Positions 49,946 through 59,304 of a stretch of DNA of 64,000 nt are shown here, piece by piece. Positions within the stretch are counted from its first letter, which is position 1. Every line of letters starts with the position of its first letter. Below the pieces are notes generated by a model, which did no database searches, was not told where the DNA came from, and saw nothing but the letters and a program-made list of their open reading frames with translations. Source of the stretch: an uncultured Ignatzschineria sp. (GTDB lineage Bacteria; Pseudomonadota; Gammaproteobacteria; Cardiobacteriales; Wohlfahrtiimonadaceae); the NCBI GenBank assembly GCA_945639195.1, contig CALZEE010000003.1:124001-188000 (forward strand), read 5' to 3'. Position numbers and translations under genes: made by a program.

Positions 49946-50263
49946 TTACTGAGCATGAATATTGCGATCAAGACCTACATATTTCACATCGGTATTGGTC
50001 TCAATTACATACACAATTGCACTCTCATCAGGAACAACCATACGAAGTTGTTCGCGTGTTTCTTGGTCTAGCAAGGCCTCTGTGACCAACATGCTCTCTT
50101 CTAATTGGAGTCGTCCAAATTCTTCGCGAAGCGCGATATTTTCACGCTCAACATGATCAATTTGATTCCAGAGCTTATAACTCTCTTGAATCGCCATAGC
50201 ACGATTAATGCCTAAAAAAACGACCGCAATCATCACAGCTAATACTAATTTTTCTGATTTCAT
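49946..50263 (-). CDS. ftsL: cell division protein FtsL
   Basis: 105 residues with one hydrophobic helix (residues ~5-22) followed by a coiled coil (YKLWNQIDHVERENIALREEF). FtsL, with FtsB and FtsQ, controls septal wall synthesis. The sequence is poorly conserved in this family; the call rests on topology, length and position between rsmH and ftsI. Its start overlaps the stop of rsmH by four bases. Confidence 0.88.
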   Translation of the reverse strand: MKSEKLVLAVMIAVVFLGINRAMAIQESYKLWNQIDHVERENIALREEFGRLQLEESMLVTEALLDQETREQLRMVVPDESAIVYVIETNTDVKYVGLDRNIHAQ

Positions 50264-51195
50264 AGAACCCTCTTTGCAACTCTTAACATTGCACTTCTCG
50301 AACGCACGTTTTCACGGCACTCTTCATCGCTTGCTTTAATGGGCTTGCCCATCACTTTCAGCGCAGCTTTTCCTTCGCTGATTAATACAGGGAGATCGGG
50401 GTAAAGATCCTTTACCGTCGATTGCTCTCTCATAAAATGTTTTACGATTCGATCTTCTAATGAGTGGAAACTGATGACCGCTAATCGTCCTTCATCCCCT
50501 AATAGCGCAACTGATTGTGTTAGTGCTGACTCTAGTTGATCAAGCTCACCATTAACGGCGATTCTAATTGCCTGAAACACACGTGTTGCCGGATGAATAC
50601 GTCCTTCCTTGAAGGGCATTGCATCACTGACAATTTTGGCTAACTCTAGGGTTGAGGTGATTCGTTTCTCTTGTCGATACTCATCAATCGTTCTTGCCAC
50701 GCGTCCTGAGAATCGTTCTTCGCCATAGGCTCTAAAGACTCGCGACATTTCGTCGGCATCTGTTTCTGCAATCCAAACTTCCGCACTCATTGGCGAAGCT
50801 TGGTCCATGCGCATATCCAGAGGACCTTCTTTCATAAAGCTAAAGCCACGAGCCGCTTCATCTAATTGCGGAGATGACACACCGATATCCATTAAAATTC
50901 CATCCACGTGCTCGATACCAAGCCCGCGAACTAATTCCAAGATATTGCCCATCTCTCCTCGAACAAACTTAAAATTAGAAAACTCCGAAAAGTGTTCTTC
51001 AGCATAAGCTTGCGCCGTAAGATCTCGGTCAATACCGATTAATAATCCGTCTTGATCTAAATGCTTCAAGATTTCGCGAGAATGCCCACCACGTCCGAAT
51101 GTCGCGTCGACATAAATTCCAGACGGCTTGATATCAAGCGCCTTAATCGACTCATTGAGTAGTACTGAAATATGCTTATGGGGGGAATTACTCAC
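50260..51195 (-). CDS. rsmH: 16S rRNA (cytosine(1402)-N4)-methyltransferase
   Basis: 311 residues. RsmH (MraW) methylates C1402 of 16S rRNA. It carries the SAM-binding YVDATFGRGGHSREIL near residue 30 and the conserved DIGVSSPQLDEAARGFSF block. GTG start with AAGGA upstream. Here it is the first gene of the dcw section; mraZ, normally just upstream, is missing. Confidence 0.96.
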   Translation of the reverse strand: MSNSPHKHISVLLNESIKALDIKPSGIYVDATFGRGGHSREILKHLDQDGLLIGIDRDLTAQAYAEEHFSEFSNFKFVRGEMGNILELVRGLGIEHVDGILMDIGVSSPQLDEAARGFSFMKEGPLDMRMDQASPMSAEVWIAETDADEMSRVFRAYGEERFSGRVARTIDEYRQEKRITSTLELAKIVSDAMPFKEGRIHPATRVFQAIRIAVNGELDQLESALTQSVALLGDEGRLAVISFHSLEDRIVKHFMREQSTVKDLYPDLPVLISEGKAALKVMGKPIKASDEECRENVRSRSAMLRVAKRVL

Positions 51196-51252
51196 AATTA
51201 TCCTTATTAATTAGTCATTAGCGTAAATTTTACACTCTTTCTTTAAAGTTTT

Positions 51253-51276
51253 CCACTTTTCGCCACTTTTCACCAC
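51253..51276 (-). promoter_or_regulatory. MraZ-box-like direct repeats upstream of rsmH
   Basis: On the minus strand GTGG occurs three times at exactly 10-base spacing (51276, 51266, 51256), as GTGGTGAAAA GTGGCGAAAA GTGG. This matches the known MraZ operator, which is GTGG-type repeats with AAA between. It lies 58-81 bases before rsmH. The promoter is probably the TAAAAT (about 51227-51232) just downstream. Confidence 0.65.
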
Positions 51277-51290
51277 TAATATTATTTTTT

Positions 51291-51321
51291 GACAAAAAAA
51301 GAGAGGTTTTACCCTCTCTTT
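51291..51321 (-). terminator. terminator of the pilin-like gene at 51486
   Basis: Minus strand AAAGAGAGG GTAAAA CCTCTCTTTTTTTGTC, between the pilin-like gene and the dcw promoter. Confidence 0.85.
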
Positions 51322-51485
51322 CCCCCTAAAATACTCGCCACAAAAATCATTAAATAATACAAAAATAGTGAGGTATTCCGCAACGCAATCACTGACTTAA
51401 AATGATAATAATCGCGAGCTTAAATGGTGTTGTTTGGCGACCTATAAAACGGGTATGTTTCTTTACAAATAGTTACTATAGATCA

Positions 51486-51911
51486 TTACTTCCGACATTG
51501 ATTAGGGAGCATTCGTTTCGAGATATCTCCCCCTTGGCAATTCAAATAACCTCGTGCAAGATTATCCATCGACTCAAAGGCGAAAATAAATCGCCCCTCT
51601 CTATCGCCTAATAATGGCTTTCGGATAATCACTTCTAAATGATTATCCGGAAAAATAGTAATCCCCTTTACATCAGGCGCTCTATTATCTAAAAATTGTG
51701 GCGCAACGGTAATGGGTGATAACACTTTCTCTGTCGTCAGGTTCAATGCGACATCAGAAACAATCTCTTTCGCACGATTAAGCTCCTTATCAATCTGATT
51801 TTTCACCACCATATCTCGCGTCACAAGTGCCACAAGAATTATTACCAGCAGTAACAATATCACGGTGATCATCAGTTCAGGTTTTACTCTACGTAAGATA
51901 AATGTCTTCAC
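51486..51911 (-). CDS. pilin-like protein without a visible prepilin cleavage site
   Basis: 141 residues. The N-terminus has a pilin-style helix (RRVKPELMITVILLLLVIILV) in which ELM matches the ELM of true pilins, but the preceding GF(T/S)L cleavage motif is absent (VKPELM). The C-terminal end NCQGGDISKRMLPNQC closely follows the C-terminal disulfide loop of type IV pilins (CxxxxxxxxLPxxC). It may be a pilin-derived membrane protein or a diverged minor pilin. It lies 90 bases after a genuine pilin gene on the same strand. Confidence 0.6.
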   Translation of the reverse strand: MKTFILRRVKPELMITVILLLLVIILVALVTRDMVVKNQIDKELNRAKEIVSDVALNLTTEKVLSPITVAPQFLDNRAPDVKGITIFPDNHLEVIIRKPLLGDREGRFIFAFESMDNLARGYLNCQGGDISKRMLPNQCRK

Positions 51912-52001
51912 GCTTCACTCAGCTCTATCATTGTCAAAAGAAGCCTAAATTATACCATACCCATAACTTTTAACAGCGCCTTTTAGCCCCCTAAAATGGG
52001 A

Positions 52002-52607
52002 TTAAGATGCACATTCAGTAGGAAGACTTTCAGGATCAATATTCTCTCCCGCACAAGCCCAGCGAATCACGCCACCATCCGTTACTTGGGCGGTTAAAAT
52101 AAGCTTTGCACCGCCTTCTCCACCATTCCCCACCACCGTGTCATTGTAGACAACGGTAATTTGATTTGCGGCTAACGTTAATGACTCAACACTATTTCCC
52201 GAATAATTTTCAGGATCCGCTAACCGCAGCTCGGTATGGGCATTGTCCGCACTCGGCCAGCGACTATTAAGTGTATAAAACACCTCTGCATCTAACTGCA
52301 TACTACTAGCAAGGGTTAGCCCTTCTGTAATTCGTGCATTTTGCACATAATTTCGATAAATCGGTACCGCAATCATACTAATCACCGCAATCAGCGCAAG
52401 AACGATTAATAGCTCCATCAGAGTGAATCCTGACTCCCGTCGCTGCGTTTGCGGTTTAATAGCACGAAGTATTACGGGGTGATCATAACTCAATAGCCGA
52501 AAATGATTTTCGGCAAGAATACCTCGATAGCCTTCTAATAACCTCGAAGTCACTGAAAATTGATGAATGCCTACTACAGAATCTACTGCCTTAAAATGAT
52601 TAATCAT
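52002..52607 (-). CDS. type IV pilin with unusually long leader
   Basis: 201 residues. The prepilin motif is RRESG/FTLMELLIVLALIAVISMIAVP, with Glu at mature position 5. The mature part is about 141 aa and ends in the disulfide loop CAGENIDPESLPTEC. The leader is 60 residues rather than the usual 6-30. The ATG at 52607 has a strong AAGGGGAG site, so the long leader is supported. PilD (60763) would cut at Gly60. Could be major or minor pilin. Confidence 0.8.
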   Translation of the reverse strand: MINHFKAVDSVVGIHQFSVTSRLLEGYRGILAENHFRLLSYDHPVILRAIKPQTQRRESGFTLMELLIVLALIAVISMIAVPIYRNYVQNARITEGLTLASSMQLDAEVFYTLNSRWPSADNAHTELRLADPENYSGNSVESLTLAANQITVVYNDTVVGNGGEGGAKLILTAQVTDGGVIRWACAGENIDPESLPTECAS

Positions 52608-52973
52608 ACTGTTCTCCCCTTGATCTTGTGTTTATCCATAAATGATTACATATCGCGAAGCTGATACGTCATTACTTAAATAGCCCTATCAATCAGCCAT
52701 TCGAGAACTCCGCACCAACAATGTGCCGATATGAGTAATGCTAGTAGCCAAAAACAAGAAAGGGGAAAATCACATAATAATCAATTGATTAAACAGTAAT
52801 TCAGCGAACATCAACAAAAGTCCTATTAAATATCTTTATAAAATATTATAGCCTTCATTTTAAATGTGATGAATTGTGGCATAATCCATCAGTAAGAGAT
52901 TGATCTACGATTCATTTCAAGATCATAAGTCCCCTTTTATCACTTTATTGCTTATCATTTTAAGAGCGCCATT
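52608..52973. promoter_or_regulatory. divergent region pilin / M48 protease
   Basis: 366 bases without a gene, AT-rich, carrying promoters for both divergent genes. No consensus sigma54 (GG-N10-GC) site is obvious to me. Confidence 0.4.
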
Positions 52974-53768
52974 ATGAACAACTTTAAAAAACTATTATTA
53001 ATATTCGCAGCATCGTGGCTACTCACAGCTTGCGCTAATACAACACAATCAGGGCTTACCGGCGTAAGTAGATCCCAACTTCAAATCGTTTCTGCTGAAG
53101 CGATGAATGCCCAATCTAAACAAAACTACATGGGGCTTATTAACAACGCTAAAAGCAAAGGCGCGATTGATAGAAACTCTCAAACTGCAAAACGCGTCAA
53201 TACAATCTTCACGCGCTTAGTTCCTCACACCAAAACATTTAGACCCGATAGTGATCAGTTCGAATGGGAAATTCATGTCATTAAGAGCAATGAGCTCAAT
53301 GCCTTTGCAATGCCGGGCGGGAAGATGGTTGTTTATAGTGGCATCGTAGAGCGATTAAAACTCTCTAATGATGAAATCGCCGCGATTGTCGGGCATGAAA
53401 TGGCGCATGTACTTCGCGAACATAGCCGTGAAAAAGTCTCGCAAGAGCTGATAAAATCATCAGGAATCTCGCTTGTTTCTGCAGCGCTCGGACTTGGTAG
53501 CAATGGTGATGCGCTTCTTCAACAAGCAGGCTCTGTCGCATTCTCCCTCCCCTTCTCTCGCACTATGGAATCAGAAGCCGATGTCATCGGGTTAGAACTC
53601 ATGGCGCTCGCAGGATATGATCCTAATGCTGCCGTAACACTTTGGGAAAAGATGACTAATGCCGCAGGAAACAGTGGTAGCTCACTCCTTTCAACGCATC
53701 CCTCTGGCCCTGAAAGAATCAGTAACCTTCAAGCCCAGATCCCTAAAGTTGCGCATCTCAAAAAATAA
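52974..53768 (+). CDS. M48 metalloprotease lipoprotein, LoiP/YcaL/BepA type
   Basis: 264 residues with lipobox LTAC, so outer-membrane or periplasmic lipoprotein. The zinc site is HEMAHVLREH (near residue 140) with the third ligand in ESEADVIGLELMALAGYDP (~200). Close in layout to E. coli LoiP/YcaL, which degrade misassembled outer-membrane proteins. No TPR domain, unlike BepA. Monocistronic, closed by a terminator. Confidence 0.88.
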   Translation: MNNFKKLLLIFAASWLLTACANTTQSGLTGVSRSQLQIVSAEAMNAQSKQNYMGLINNAKSKGAIDRNSQTAKRVNTIFTRLVPHTKTFRPDSDQFEWEIHVIKSNELNAFAMPGGKMVVYSGIVERLKLSNDEIAAIVGHEMAHVLREHSREKVSQELIKSSGISLVSAALGLGSNGDALLQQAGSVAFSLPFSRTMESEADVIGLELMALAGYDPNAAVTLWEKMTNAAGNSGSSLLSTHPSGPERISNLQAQIPKVAHLKK

Positions 53769-53810
53769 CTCACAAGCATAAAATAAAATACTTACACCAA
53801 AATTTACACT

Positions 53811-53849
53811 AAAAAAGCGAGGGAGATAAATAATCCCTCGCTTTTTTTA
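53811..53849 (+). terminator. terminator of the M48 protease gene
   Basis: AAAAAAGCGAGGGA GATAAATAA TCCCTCGCTTTTTTT, perfect stem. Confidence 0.92.
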
Positions 53850-53897
53850 TTAAGCTTTTCAGCCTACAACTTGATACGGCAATTTCAGTATGCTTAC

Positions 53898-54869
53898 CTA
53901 CCCCAAGAACTCTACAAACCATGCTTCAAGCGCCCAATCCGTACGAGTTTGGGCTTGTCTCAATCGATTAATCTCTACCAGTTCTTCATATTGAGTCAGT
54001 CGCGTTTTTTCCGGAATATTATGGAGCGTGATAAAAATTTCTGACAATGCAGATAACTCAGCAACCTTAACCGGATTAAACGACGTCGAGAGTAAGAAGA
54101 AGAGTAAATTAAAACTCAAAGATTCTGTCTCAAGCAGTGTGGCAACTCCCTTAGAAGGATTCACTTCACCTTGCCATAATGCATTAATCACCCCTAATAA
54201 CGGTCCACGTTTTTCCAAATAACCACTTTGTAGATAATCCTCAGCCACAAAAGGAGCATCGAAAGAGAGGGATAAAAGAAAACTCAAATCCAGCTCACTT
54301 AATGCTGCATTACTCGGCATTTTTCGTAAATAATCTAAAGCAACGTCGCGTTTTGGCGCTTCAACAAAATAACTCTGACAACGGCTTCTAACAGTGATCG
54401 GCAACTTTTCAATTGCACTACTTTCTAAAATAAAAAATAGATCCGCAGGGGGTTCTTCCAAAACTTTTAGCAAACTATTGGCGGCATTGAGATTCATTCG
54501 ATCCGCATGCTTAATCACCACAATTTTCTTGCCCGTTTCCGGCGTTAATTGAGCAAACTGATGAATCTTACGAATCTCATCAACCTTGATTTCGCCCTCA
54601 CCTTTAATCTCATAAAGATCTGGGTGGAAGTAGGTAGCGAGCCAGCGACAACTTTGACAGGTTCCACAGGGCATATTCCCCTGCAACGTACGACAAAGAA
54701 TGCCGGCAATCAATGCATCCGTTAAACGCACCTTACCAATGCCAGCCTTGCCATAAATCATCAAAGCATGTGGCGGCGTTTTTTCTGAGTACCGGGCAAT
54801 CAAAGTTTGATAATTTTGTTGCAACCAAGGGATTGTTTTAAAATCTGGCTGAATCAGTATCTCTTCCAC
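53898..54869 (-). CDS. holB: DNA polymerase III delta-prime subunit
   Basis: 323 residues of the clamp-loader AAA+ fold. P-loop-like GKAGIGKVRL near residue 41, the zinc module C-x8-C-x2-C-x2-C (CRTLQGNMPCGTCQSC) and the SRC-like motif VRSRCQSYF. Delta-prime is the stator of the clamp loader. The last gene of the fab-mltG-tmk-holB operon; its start is two bases after the stop of tmk. Confidence 0.93.
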   Translation of the reverse strand: MEEILIQPDFKTIPWLQQNYQTLIARYSEKTPPHALMIYGKAGIGKVRLTDALIAGILCRTLQGNMPCGTCQSCRWLATYFHPDLYEIKGEGEIKVDEIRKIHQFAQLTPETGKKIVVIKHADRMNLNAANSLLKVLEEPPADLFFILESSAIEKLPITVRSRCQSYFVEAPKRDVALDYLRKMPSNAALSELDLSFLLSLSFDAPFVAEDYLQSGYLEKRGPLLGVINALWQGEVNPSKGVATLLETESLSFNLLFFLLSTSFNPVKVAELSALSEIFITLHNIPEKTRLTQYEELVEINRLRQAQTRTDWALEAWFVEFLG

Positions 54870-54871
54870 AA

Positions 54872-55522
54872 TTAGTATCCATGACGTGTCATTAACGCCC
54901 TCAACTGCTGATAAATAGCATTAGAAACCGTATCAATAGAAGCCATCGCATCAATGCGATAAAACTGATCTGGTCGCTCACTTGCTAAGGTTTTAAATCC
55001 TAAACTTACTGCTTCGAAAAAGGTTAATGCTTCTTCCTCAAATCGGTCTTTATCGCCGCGCTTTTGGACTCGCTCCATTCCCTTTGCTACAGGAAGATCA
55101 AACCAAAAGGTACAATCAGGTCGAAGCCCGCCTTGCACTAATTGCTCTAACTGCGCAATATTTTCAAGAGAAATGCCGCGAGCATAACCTTGATAGGCAT
55201 AACTTGATTCAGTAAAGCGGTCACATAACACCCATTTCCCGGCATTAATCGCGGGTAATATCACCTGATGAAGGTGCTCAGCTCTTGCCGCAAACATCAG
55301 CAATAGCTCCGTCATTTGTGACATATCATCTTGCAATAATAGTCCGCGGATTTTTTCACCCAGAGCCGTTCCACCCGGCTCTCGTGTTGTTACAACAGAA
55401 AAACCTTCTGTCTCAAGAAAGTTTTGTACTCGGGCAATTTGTGTTGTTTTCCCGGCACCCTCGGTACCCTCAAACGTAATAAAACAGCCTTTACGACACG
55501 TATCGACATTATCCTGGTGCAT
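54872..55522 (-). CDS. tmk: thymidylate kinase
   Basis: 216 residues. It phosphorylates dTMP to dTDP. P-loop FEGTEGAGKTTQI near residue 17, DR motif in LCDRFTESSYAYQG, and the LID Arg residues in QKRGDKDRFE. Between mltG and holB with one- to two-base spacing, so co-translated. Confidence 0.96.
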   Translation of the reverse strand: MHQDNVDTCRKGCFITFEGTEGAGKTTQIARVQNFLETEGFSVVTTREPGGTALGEKIRGLLLQDDMSQMTELLLMFAARAEHLHQVILPAINAGKWVLCDRFTESSYAYQGYARGISLENIAQLEQLVQGGLRPDCTFWFDLPVAKGMERVQKRGDKDRFEEEALTFFEAVSLGFKTLASERPDQFYRIDAMASIDTVSNAIYQQLRALMTRHGY

Positions 55523-55523
55523 G

Positions 55524-56588
55524 TTATTCTGTTTGACCTCTTGTTCGCTGGCGATAAGCTTTTACAGCGCGATTATGCTCATCTAATGTTGCCGAGAAGA
55601 TATGTTCTCCCGAGCCATCCCCTTTCGCCACAAAATAGAGTGTTTTTCCGCTCTTAGGATCGCTTGCCGCAAAAATTGCTTCGCGGCTAGGCATCGCAAT
55701 TGGCGTGGGTGGTAAACCATCGCGCGTATAAGTGTTATACGGCGTATCTTTTTGCAAATCACTACGATAAATAACCCCTCGATATTGATCTCCGAGACCA
55801 TAAATAACCGTAGGATCCGTCTGTAATCGCATTCTTTTTTGGAGTCGTCTCACAAAAACGCCGGCAATTTCTGGTCGCTCACTCGCAACGCCACTCTCTT
55901 TTTCAACAATCGAAGCGAGCGTAAGTAGCTCTTGTCGATTTTTCAATGGAAGATTAGCTTGACGATTTGTCCATGCCTCATCCACCACCTTTGTCATCGC
56001 CGCATAGCTACGCTTCAAGAGATCAGCATCAGAATAACTCTTTGGGAAGAAATAAGTATCGGGCAGGAAGTAGCCCTCAAATGGTTTCCCTTCAAGCCCT
56101 AATGCTGTCATCACCTCATCATTACTCAACCCTTTTAAAGTTTGGTTCAGATGGGGAGATTTCTCCAACGCTTGTCTCAGTTGAGAGAAATTCCAGCCCT
56201 CGATAATTGTAAAGTTATACTGCAGAACCTGCCCACTCGTAATAATCTTGAGTAATTCCTCAGGATAGAGCTCAGGCTTCAATGCATATTCTCCAACTTT
56301 AAGCTTATTCGCATCTCCTGTAAATCTGGCATACCACTTGAAATACAGCGCATTGCGAATAATATTTTTACCACGAAGAATCGAGACAACTTCATCGATA
56401 TTCATTCCCGGCGTAATATCTAAAATCAGGCCTTTTTCGGGTAAGTTCACAGGCGTTTTGAGAAAACTCTCTAAATCCTTAGAAACCACAAAAAAACCAC
56501 CGAGCAGAATGATTAGAAAAATAATCACACTGACTTTAGAGAGAAGATAACGAAAAAACGTCTGTATAACTTTACCGAGTAATCGCAA
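55524..56588 (-). CDS. mltG: endolytic murein transglycosylase MltG
   Basis: 354 residues. One membrane helix (~15-35), a LysM-like segment and the YceG catalytic domain with the Glu in ASIVEKESGVASERPEIAGVF, then RLQTDPTVIYG and PYNTYTRDGLPPTPI. MltG cuts nascent glycan strands near the membrane and so ends their growth. Spaced one base from tmk in a common order. Confidence 0.95.
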   Translation of the reverse strand: MRLLGKVIQTFFRYLLSKVSVIIFLIILLGGFFVVSKDLESFLKTPVNLPEKGLILDITPGMNIDEVVSILRGKNIIRNALYFKWYARFTGDANKLKVGEYALKPELYPEELLKIITSGQVLQYNFTIIEGWNFSQLRQALEKSPHLNQTLKGLSNDEVMTALGLEGKPFEGYFLPDTYFFPKSYSDADLLKRSYAAMTKVVDEAWTNRQANLPLKNRQELLTLASIVEKESGVASERPEIAGVFVRRLQKRMRLQTDPTVIYGLGDQYRGVIYRSDLQKDTPYNTYTRDGLPPTPIAMPSREAIFAASDPKSGKTLYFVAKGDGSGEHIFSATLDEHNRAVKAYRQRTRGQTE

Positions 56589-56598
56589 AGGAAACCTC

Positions 56599-57840
56599 TT
56601 AGCTTAATTTCTTAAAGATTAAACTACCATTTGTACCACCAAATCCAAATGAATTTGATAATACGATATTTAACTCGGCAGATTGCGCCTTTTTACCAAT
56701 AATATTAAATTCAGCTGCGGCCGGTTCAGGATTCTCCAAATTAATCGTTGGCGGAACAATTTGATCGCGTAACGCTAAAATAGAGAATACCGCCTCAATT
56801 CCACCCGCGGCACCTAAAAGATGTCCGGTCATTGATTTCGTCGAACTAATCGCGACTTTTCCTGCATCAGCACCGAAGGTTCTACGAATTGCTTCGAGCT
56901 CCATTAAGTCACCTACAGGCGTCGATGTTCCATGTGCATTAATATAATCAATATCGCTAGGAGAGATACCTGCATCGTGGATGGCAGCATTCATACAGAG
57001 CGACGCGCCCTCACCATCCGGAGAAGGACTTGTAATATGGTAGGCATCTGAGCTCATCCCAAATCCAATAATTTCACAATAAATCTTTGCCCCACGCGCT
57101 TTTGCGTGCTCATACTCTTCGAGAACTAAAACACCAGCACCATCACCTAACAAGAAACCATCGCGATCAACATCCCAAGGTCTTGAAGCATGAGTCGGGT
57201 CATCATTTCGACGAGAGAGCGCTCTAGCGGCTGCAAATCCAGCGATCCCTAATGGCGTTGTTGCCATCTCAGCACCACCTGCAAGCATTGCATCTGCATC
57301 ACCATGCTCAATAAGACGCGCTGCTAAACCAATGGAGTGAGTTGCCGAAGCACAGGCTGTAACCGCTGCAATATTGGGGCCTTTTAATCCGGTAAGGATT
57401 GAAAGCTGTCCAGAAACCATATTCACAATAGAACCAGGAACAAAGAAAGGACTTACTTTATTAGGACCGCGGTCTAGTAAGGTACTATGATTCTCTTCAA
57501 TACCAGGCAAACCGCCGATACCAGAGCCGATCATTGCACCTACACGCGCAGCATTGCCGGCATTAATTTCCAATTGGGAATCTTTTAAGGCATCAAGACC
57601 TGCCGCAATACCGTATTGAATGAAGAGATTCATTCGTCTTGCATCTCTCGGAGAGATATATTGCGAAATATCAAAATCTTTAACAGGGGCAGAAAACGTT
57701 ACAGGCGAGTCTTTGGCATCAAATACCGTAATCGGTGCAGCACCACTCTTTCCTGCTAATATATTTTTCCATGACTCTTCAAAAGTATTCCCTACCGGAG
57801 TCACGGCCCCAAGCCCTGTAACGACCACTCGACGTTTCAT
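56599..57840 (-). CDS. fabF: 3-oxoacyl-ACP synthase II
   Basis: 413 residues. FabF elongates acyl-ACP by two carbons. The active-site Cys is in [13 protein letters not shown] (near residue 164), with His in [12 protein letters not shown] and [14 protein letters not shown]. Normal length. It follows acpP after 156 bases that hold a terminator-like hairpin. Confidence 0.97.
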   Translation of the reverse strand: MKRRVVVTGLGAVTPVGNTFEESWKNILAGKSGAAPITVFDAKDSPVTFSAPVKDFDISQYISPRDARRMNLFIQYGIAAGLDALKDSQLEINAGNAARVGAMIGSGIGGLPGIEENHSTLLDRGPNKVSPFFVPGSIVNMVSGQLSILTGLKGPNIAAVTACASATHSIGLAARLIEHGDADAMLAGGAEMATTPLGIAGFAAARALSRRNDDPTHASRPWDVDRDGFLLGDGAGVLVLEEYEHAKARGAKIYCEIIGFGMSSDAYHITSPSPDGEGASLCMNAAIHDAGISPSDIDYINAHGTSTPVGDLMELEAIRRTFGADAGKVAISSTKSMTGHLLGAAGGIEAVFSILALRDQIVPPTINLENPEPAAAEFNIIGKKAQSAELNIVLSNSFGFGGTNGSLIFKKLS

Positions 57841-57856
57841 TTAAAAGTTCCCCTTG

Positions 57857-57886
57857 TGTATATATATCTTCTGCATATATATCTTC
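57857..57886. repeat. two-copy 15-bp tandem repeat
   Basis: TGTATATATATCTTC then TGCATATATATCTTC, 14 of 15 matching, just upstream of fabF in the acpP-fabF gap. Confidence 0.8.
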
Positions 57887-57893
57887 TCCAAAT

Positions 57894-57937
57894 AAAAAAA
57901 CGACTGTGTAGAGCTTGTAATAAGTCCTAAACAGTCG
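57894..57937 (-). terminator. hairpin between acpP and fabF
   Basis: Minus strand CGACTGT (57937-57931), a 23-base loop, ACAGTCG (57907-57901), then TTTTTTT. Likely a partial terminator that lets acpP be more abundant than fabF. Confidence 0.7.
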
Positions 57938-57996
57938 CTTCTATTTACAATATATCTAATCTCTTACTGATAATTAAATACGTTGTAGTTCAACTA

Positions 57997-58230
57997 TTAT
58001 AAGTTAGCATTAACGTAGTCGATAGCTTGCTGAACTGTAGTGATTTTTTCTGCTTCTTCGTCTGGAATATCGCAGTCAAACTCTTCTTCAAGAGCCATTA
58101 CTAACTCAACTGTATCAAGTGAATCTGCACCTAAATCATCAACGAATGATGCAGGATTTACAACTTGCTCTTCTTTAGCGTCAAGTTGTTCCATGATTAC
58201 TTTTTTGACTCGTGCTTCGATGTCGCTCAT
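57997..58230 (-). CDS. acpP: acyl carrier protein
   Basis: 77 residues. The phosphopantetheine Ser lies in [21 protein letters not shown] (Ser near residue 37). Very acidic, as usual. It carries growing fatty acyl chains between fabG and fabF products. Flanked on both sides by similar hairpins. Confidence 0.98.
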   Translation of the reverse strand: MSDIEARVKKVIMEQLDAKEEQVVNPASFVDDLGADSLDTVELVMALEEEFDCDIPDEEAEKITTVQQAIDYVNANL

Positions 58231-58283
58231 AACTTCAAATCCTTAAATTATTATAACAAAATGGCTCGTGCCAATTCTGTACT

Positions 58284-58310
58284 AAAAAAACGACTGTTGA
58301 ATTAACAGTT
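58284..58310 (-). terminator. hairpin between fabG and acpP
   Basis: Minus strand AACTGTT AATTC AACAGTCG then TTTTTTT. It contains the same 14-base core AAAAAAACGACTGT as the hairpin after acpP. Confidence 0.65.
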
Positions 58311-58353
58311 CACCAAAATTAATACACTCGCAATTATAACGAATAAAAAAAAA

Positions 58354-59088
58354 TTAGTCCATCAACATCCCACCATTAACGTTGATCGTTTCGCCAGTGA
58401 TATATCCTGCGCTCTCTGATGCTAAAAATGCAACAGCGGCAGCGATCTCACTTGGTTCACCCAATCGACCTAATGGAATATTTGCTAAAAGTGCGTCCTT
58501 AACTGACGCTGGTAAATCTTTAGTCATATCTGTATCAATGAAGCCTGGCGCCACGCAGTTGATTGTAATTCCGCGTGATCCCACCTCTTTCGCCATTGAT
58601 TTTGTAAAACCAATCACGCCTGCTTTTGCAGCAGCATAGTTTGTTTGTCCGGCATTTCCGGTAATTCCAACAACAGAACTAATATTAATAATTCTGCCTG
58701 AACGAGCCTTCATCATGGGACGAAGTACCGCTTTAGAAAGTGCGTAAACACTCGTTAAGTTGGTTAAAATTACATCATTCCACTCATCATCTTTCATGCG
58801 CATCAAGAGCTGATCTTTCGTAATTCCCGCATTATTTACTAAAATGCTTGGCGCACCCTTCTCTTTCGCAATCGTCTCAAGCACTGATTCAATACTTGCT
58901 TGATCGGTTACATTCAATACTAAACCTTGTCCGTTCTCGCCAAGGTAGGCTGAAATTGCCGCTGCACCATTTTCAGATGTTGCAGTCCCAAAGACATAAG
59001 CGCCACTTTGAACTAAGCTCTCTGCGATTGCTTTACCAATTCCACGTGTTGCGCCTGTTACTAATGCAATTTTTCCTTCCAAACTCAT
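58354..59088 (-). CDS. fabG: 3-oxoacyl-ACP reductase
   Basis: 244 residues of SDR fold. NADP-binding TGATRGIGKAIAESL, NNAG motif, active Ser in INISSVVG and YxxxK in NYAAAKAGVIGF. Catalyses the first reduction of each fatty-acid cycle. fabD/fabH, often upstream, are not present; zapD lies there instead. Confidence 0.96.
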   Translation of the reverse strand: MSLEGKIALVTGATRGIGKAIAESLVQSGAYVFGTATSENGAAAISAYLGENGQGLVLNVTDQASIESVLETIAKEKGAPSILVNNAGITKDQLLMRMKDDEWNDVILTNLTSVYALSKAVLRPMMKARSGRIINISSVVGITGNAGQTNYAAAKAGVIGFTKSMAKEVGSRGITINCVAPGFIDTDMTKDLPASVKDALLANIPLGRLGEPSEIAAAVAFLASESAGYITGETINVNGGMLMD

Positions 59089-59304
59089 AGTATTCCTCTA
59101 TCAAAATATAAGTCTTTAGATTATGAAGTAAATCCATTCATTTTCATATCTATAAATACCACACAATCAGTATTTTGAACTATTATTAGCCAAATACTCA
59201 TTTTGTGTACTAAACCTGACTTTAGTCACACCGGCAATTGCCTTTTTAGTCAGCTTCTAGCAAAAACCGTCCTTGCAACCATCGTTATTAACTACGCCTA
59301 ATAA

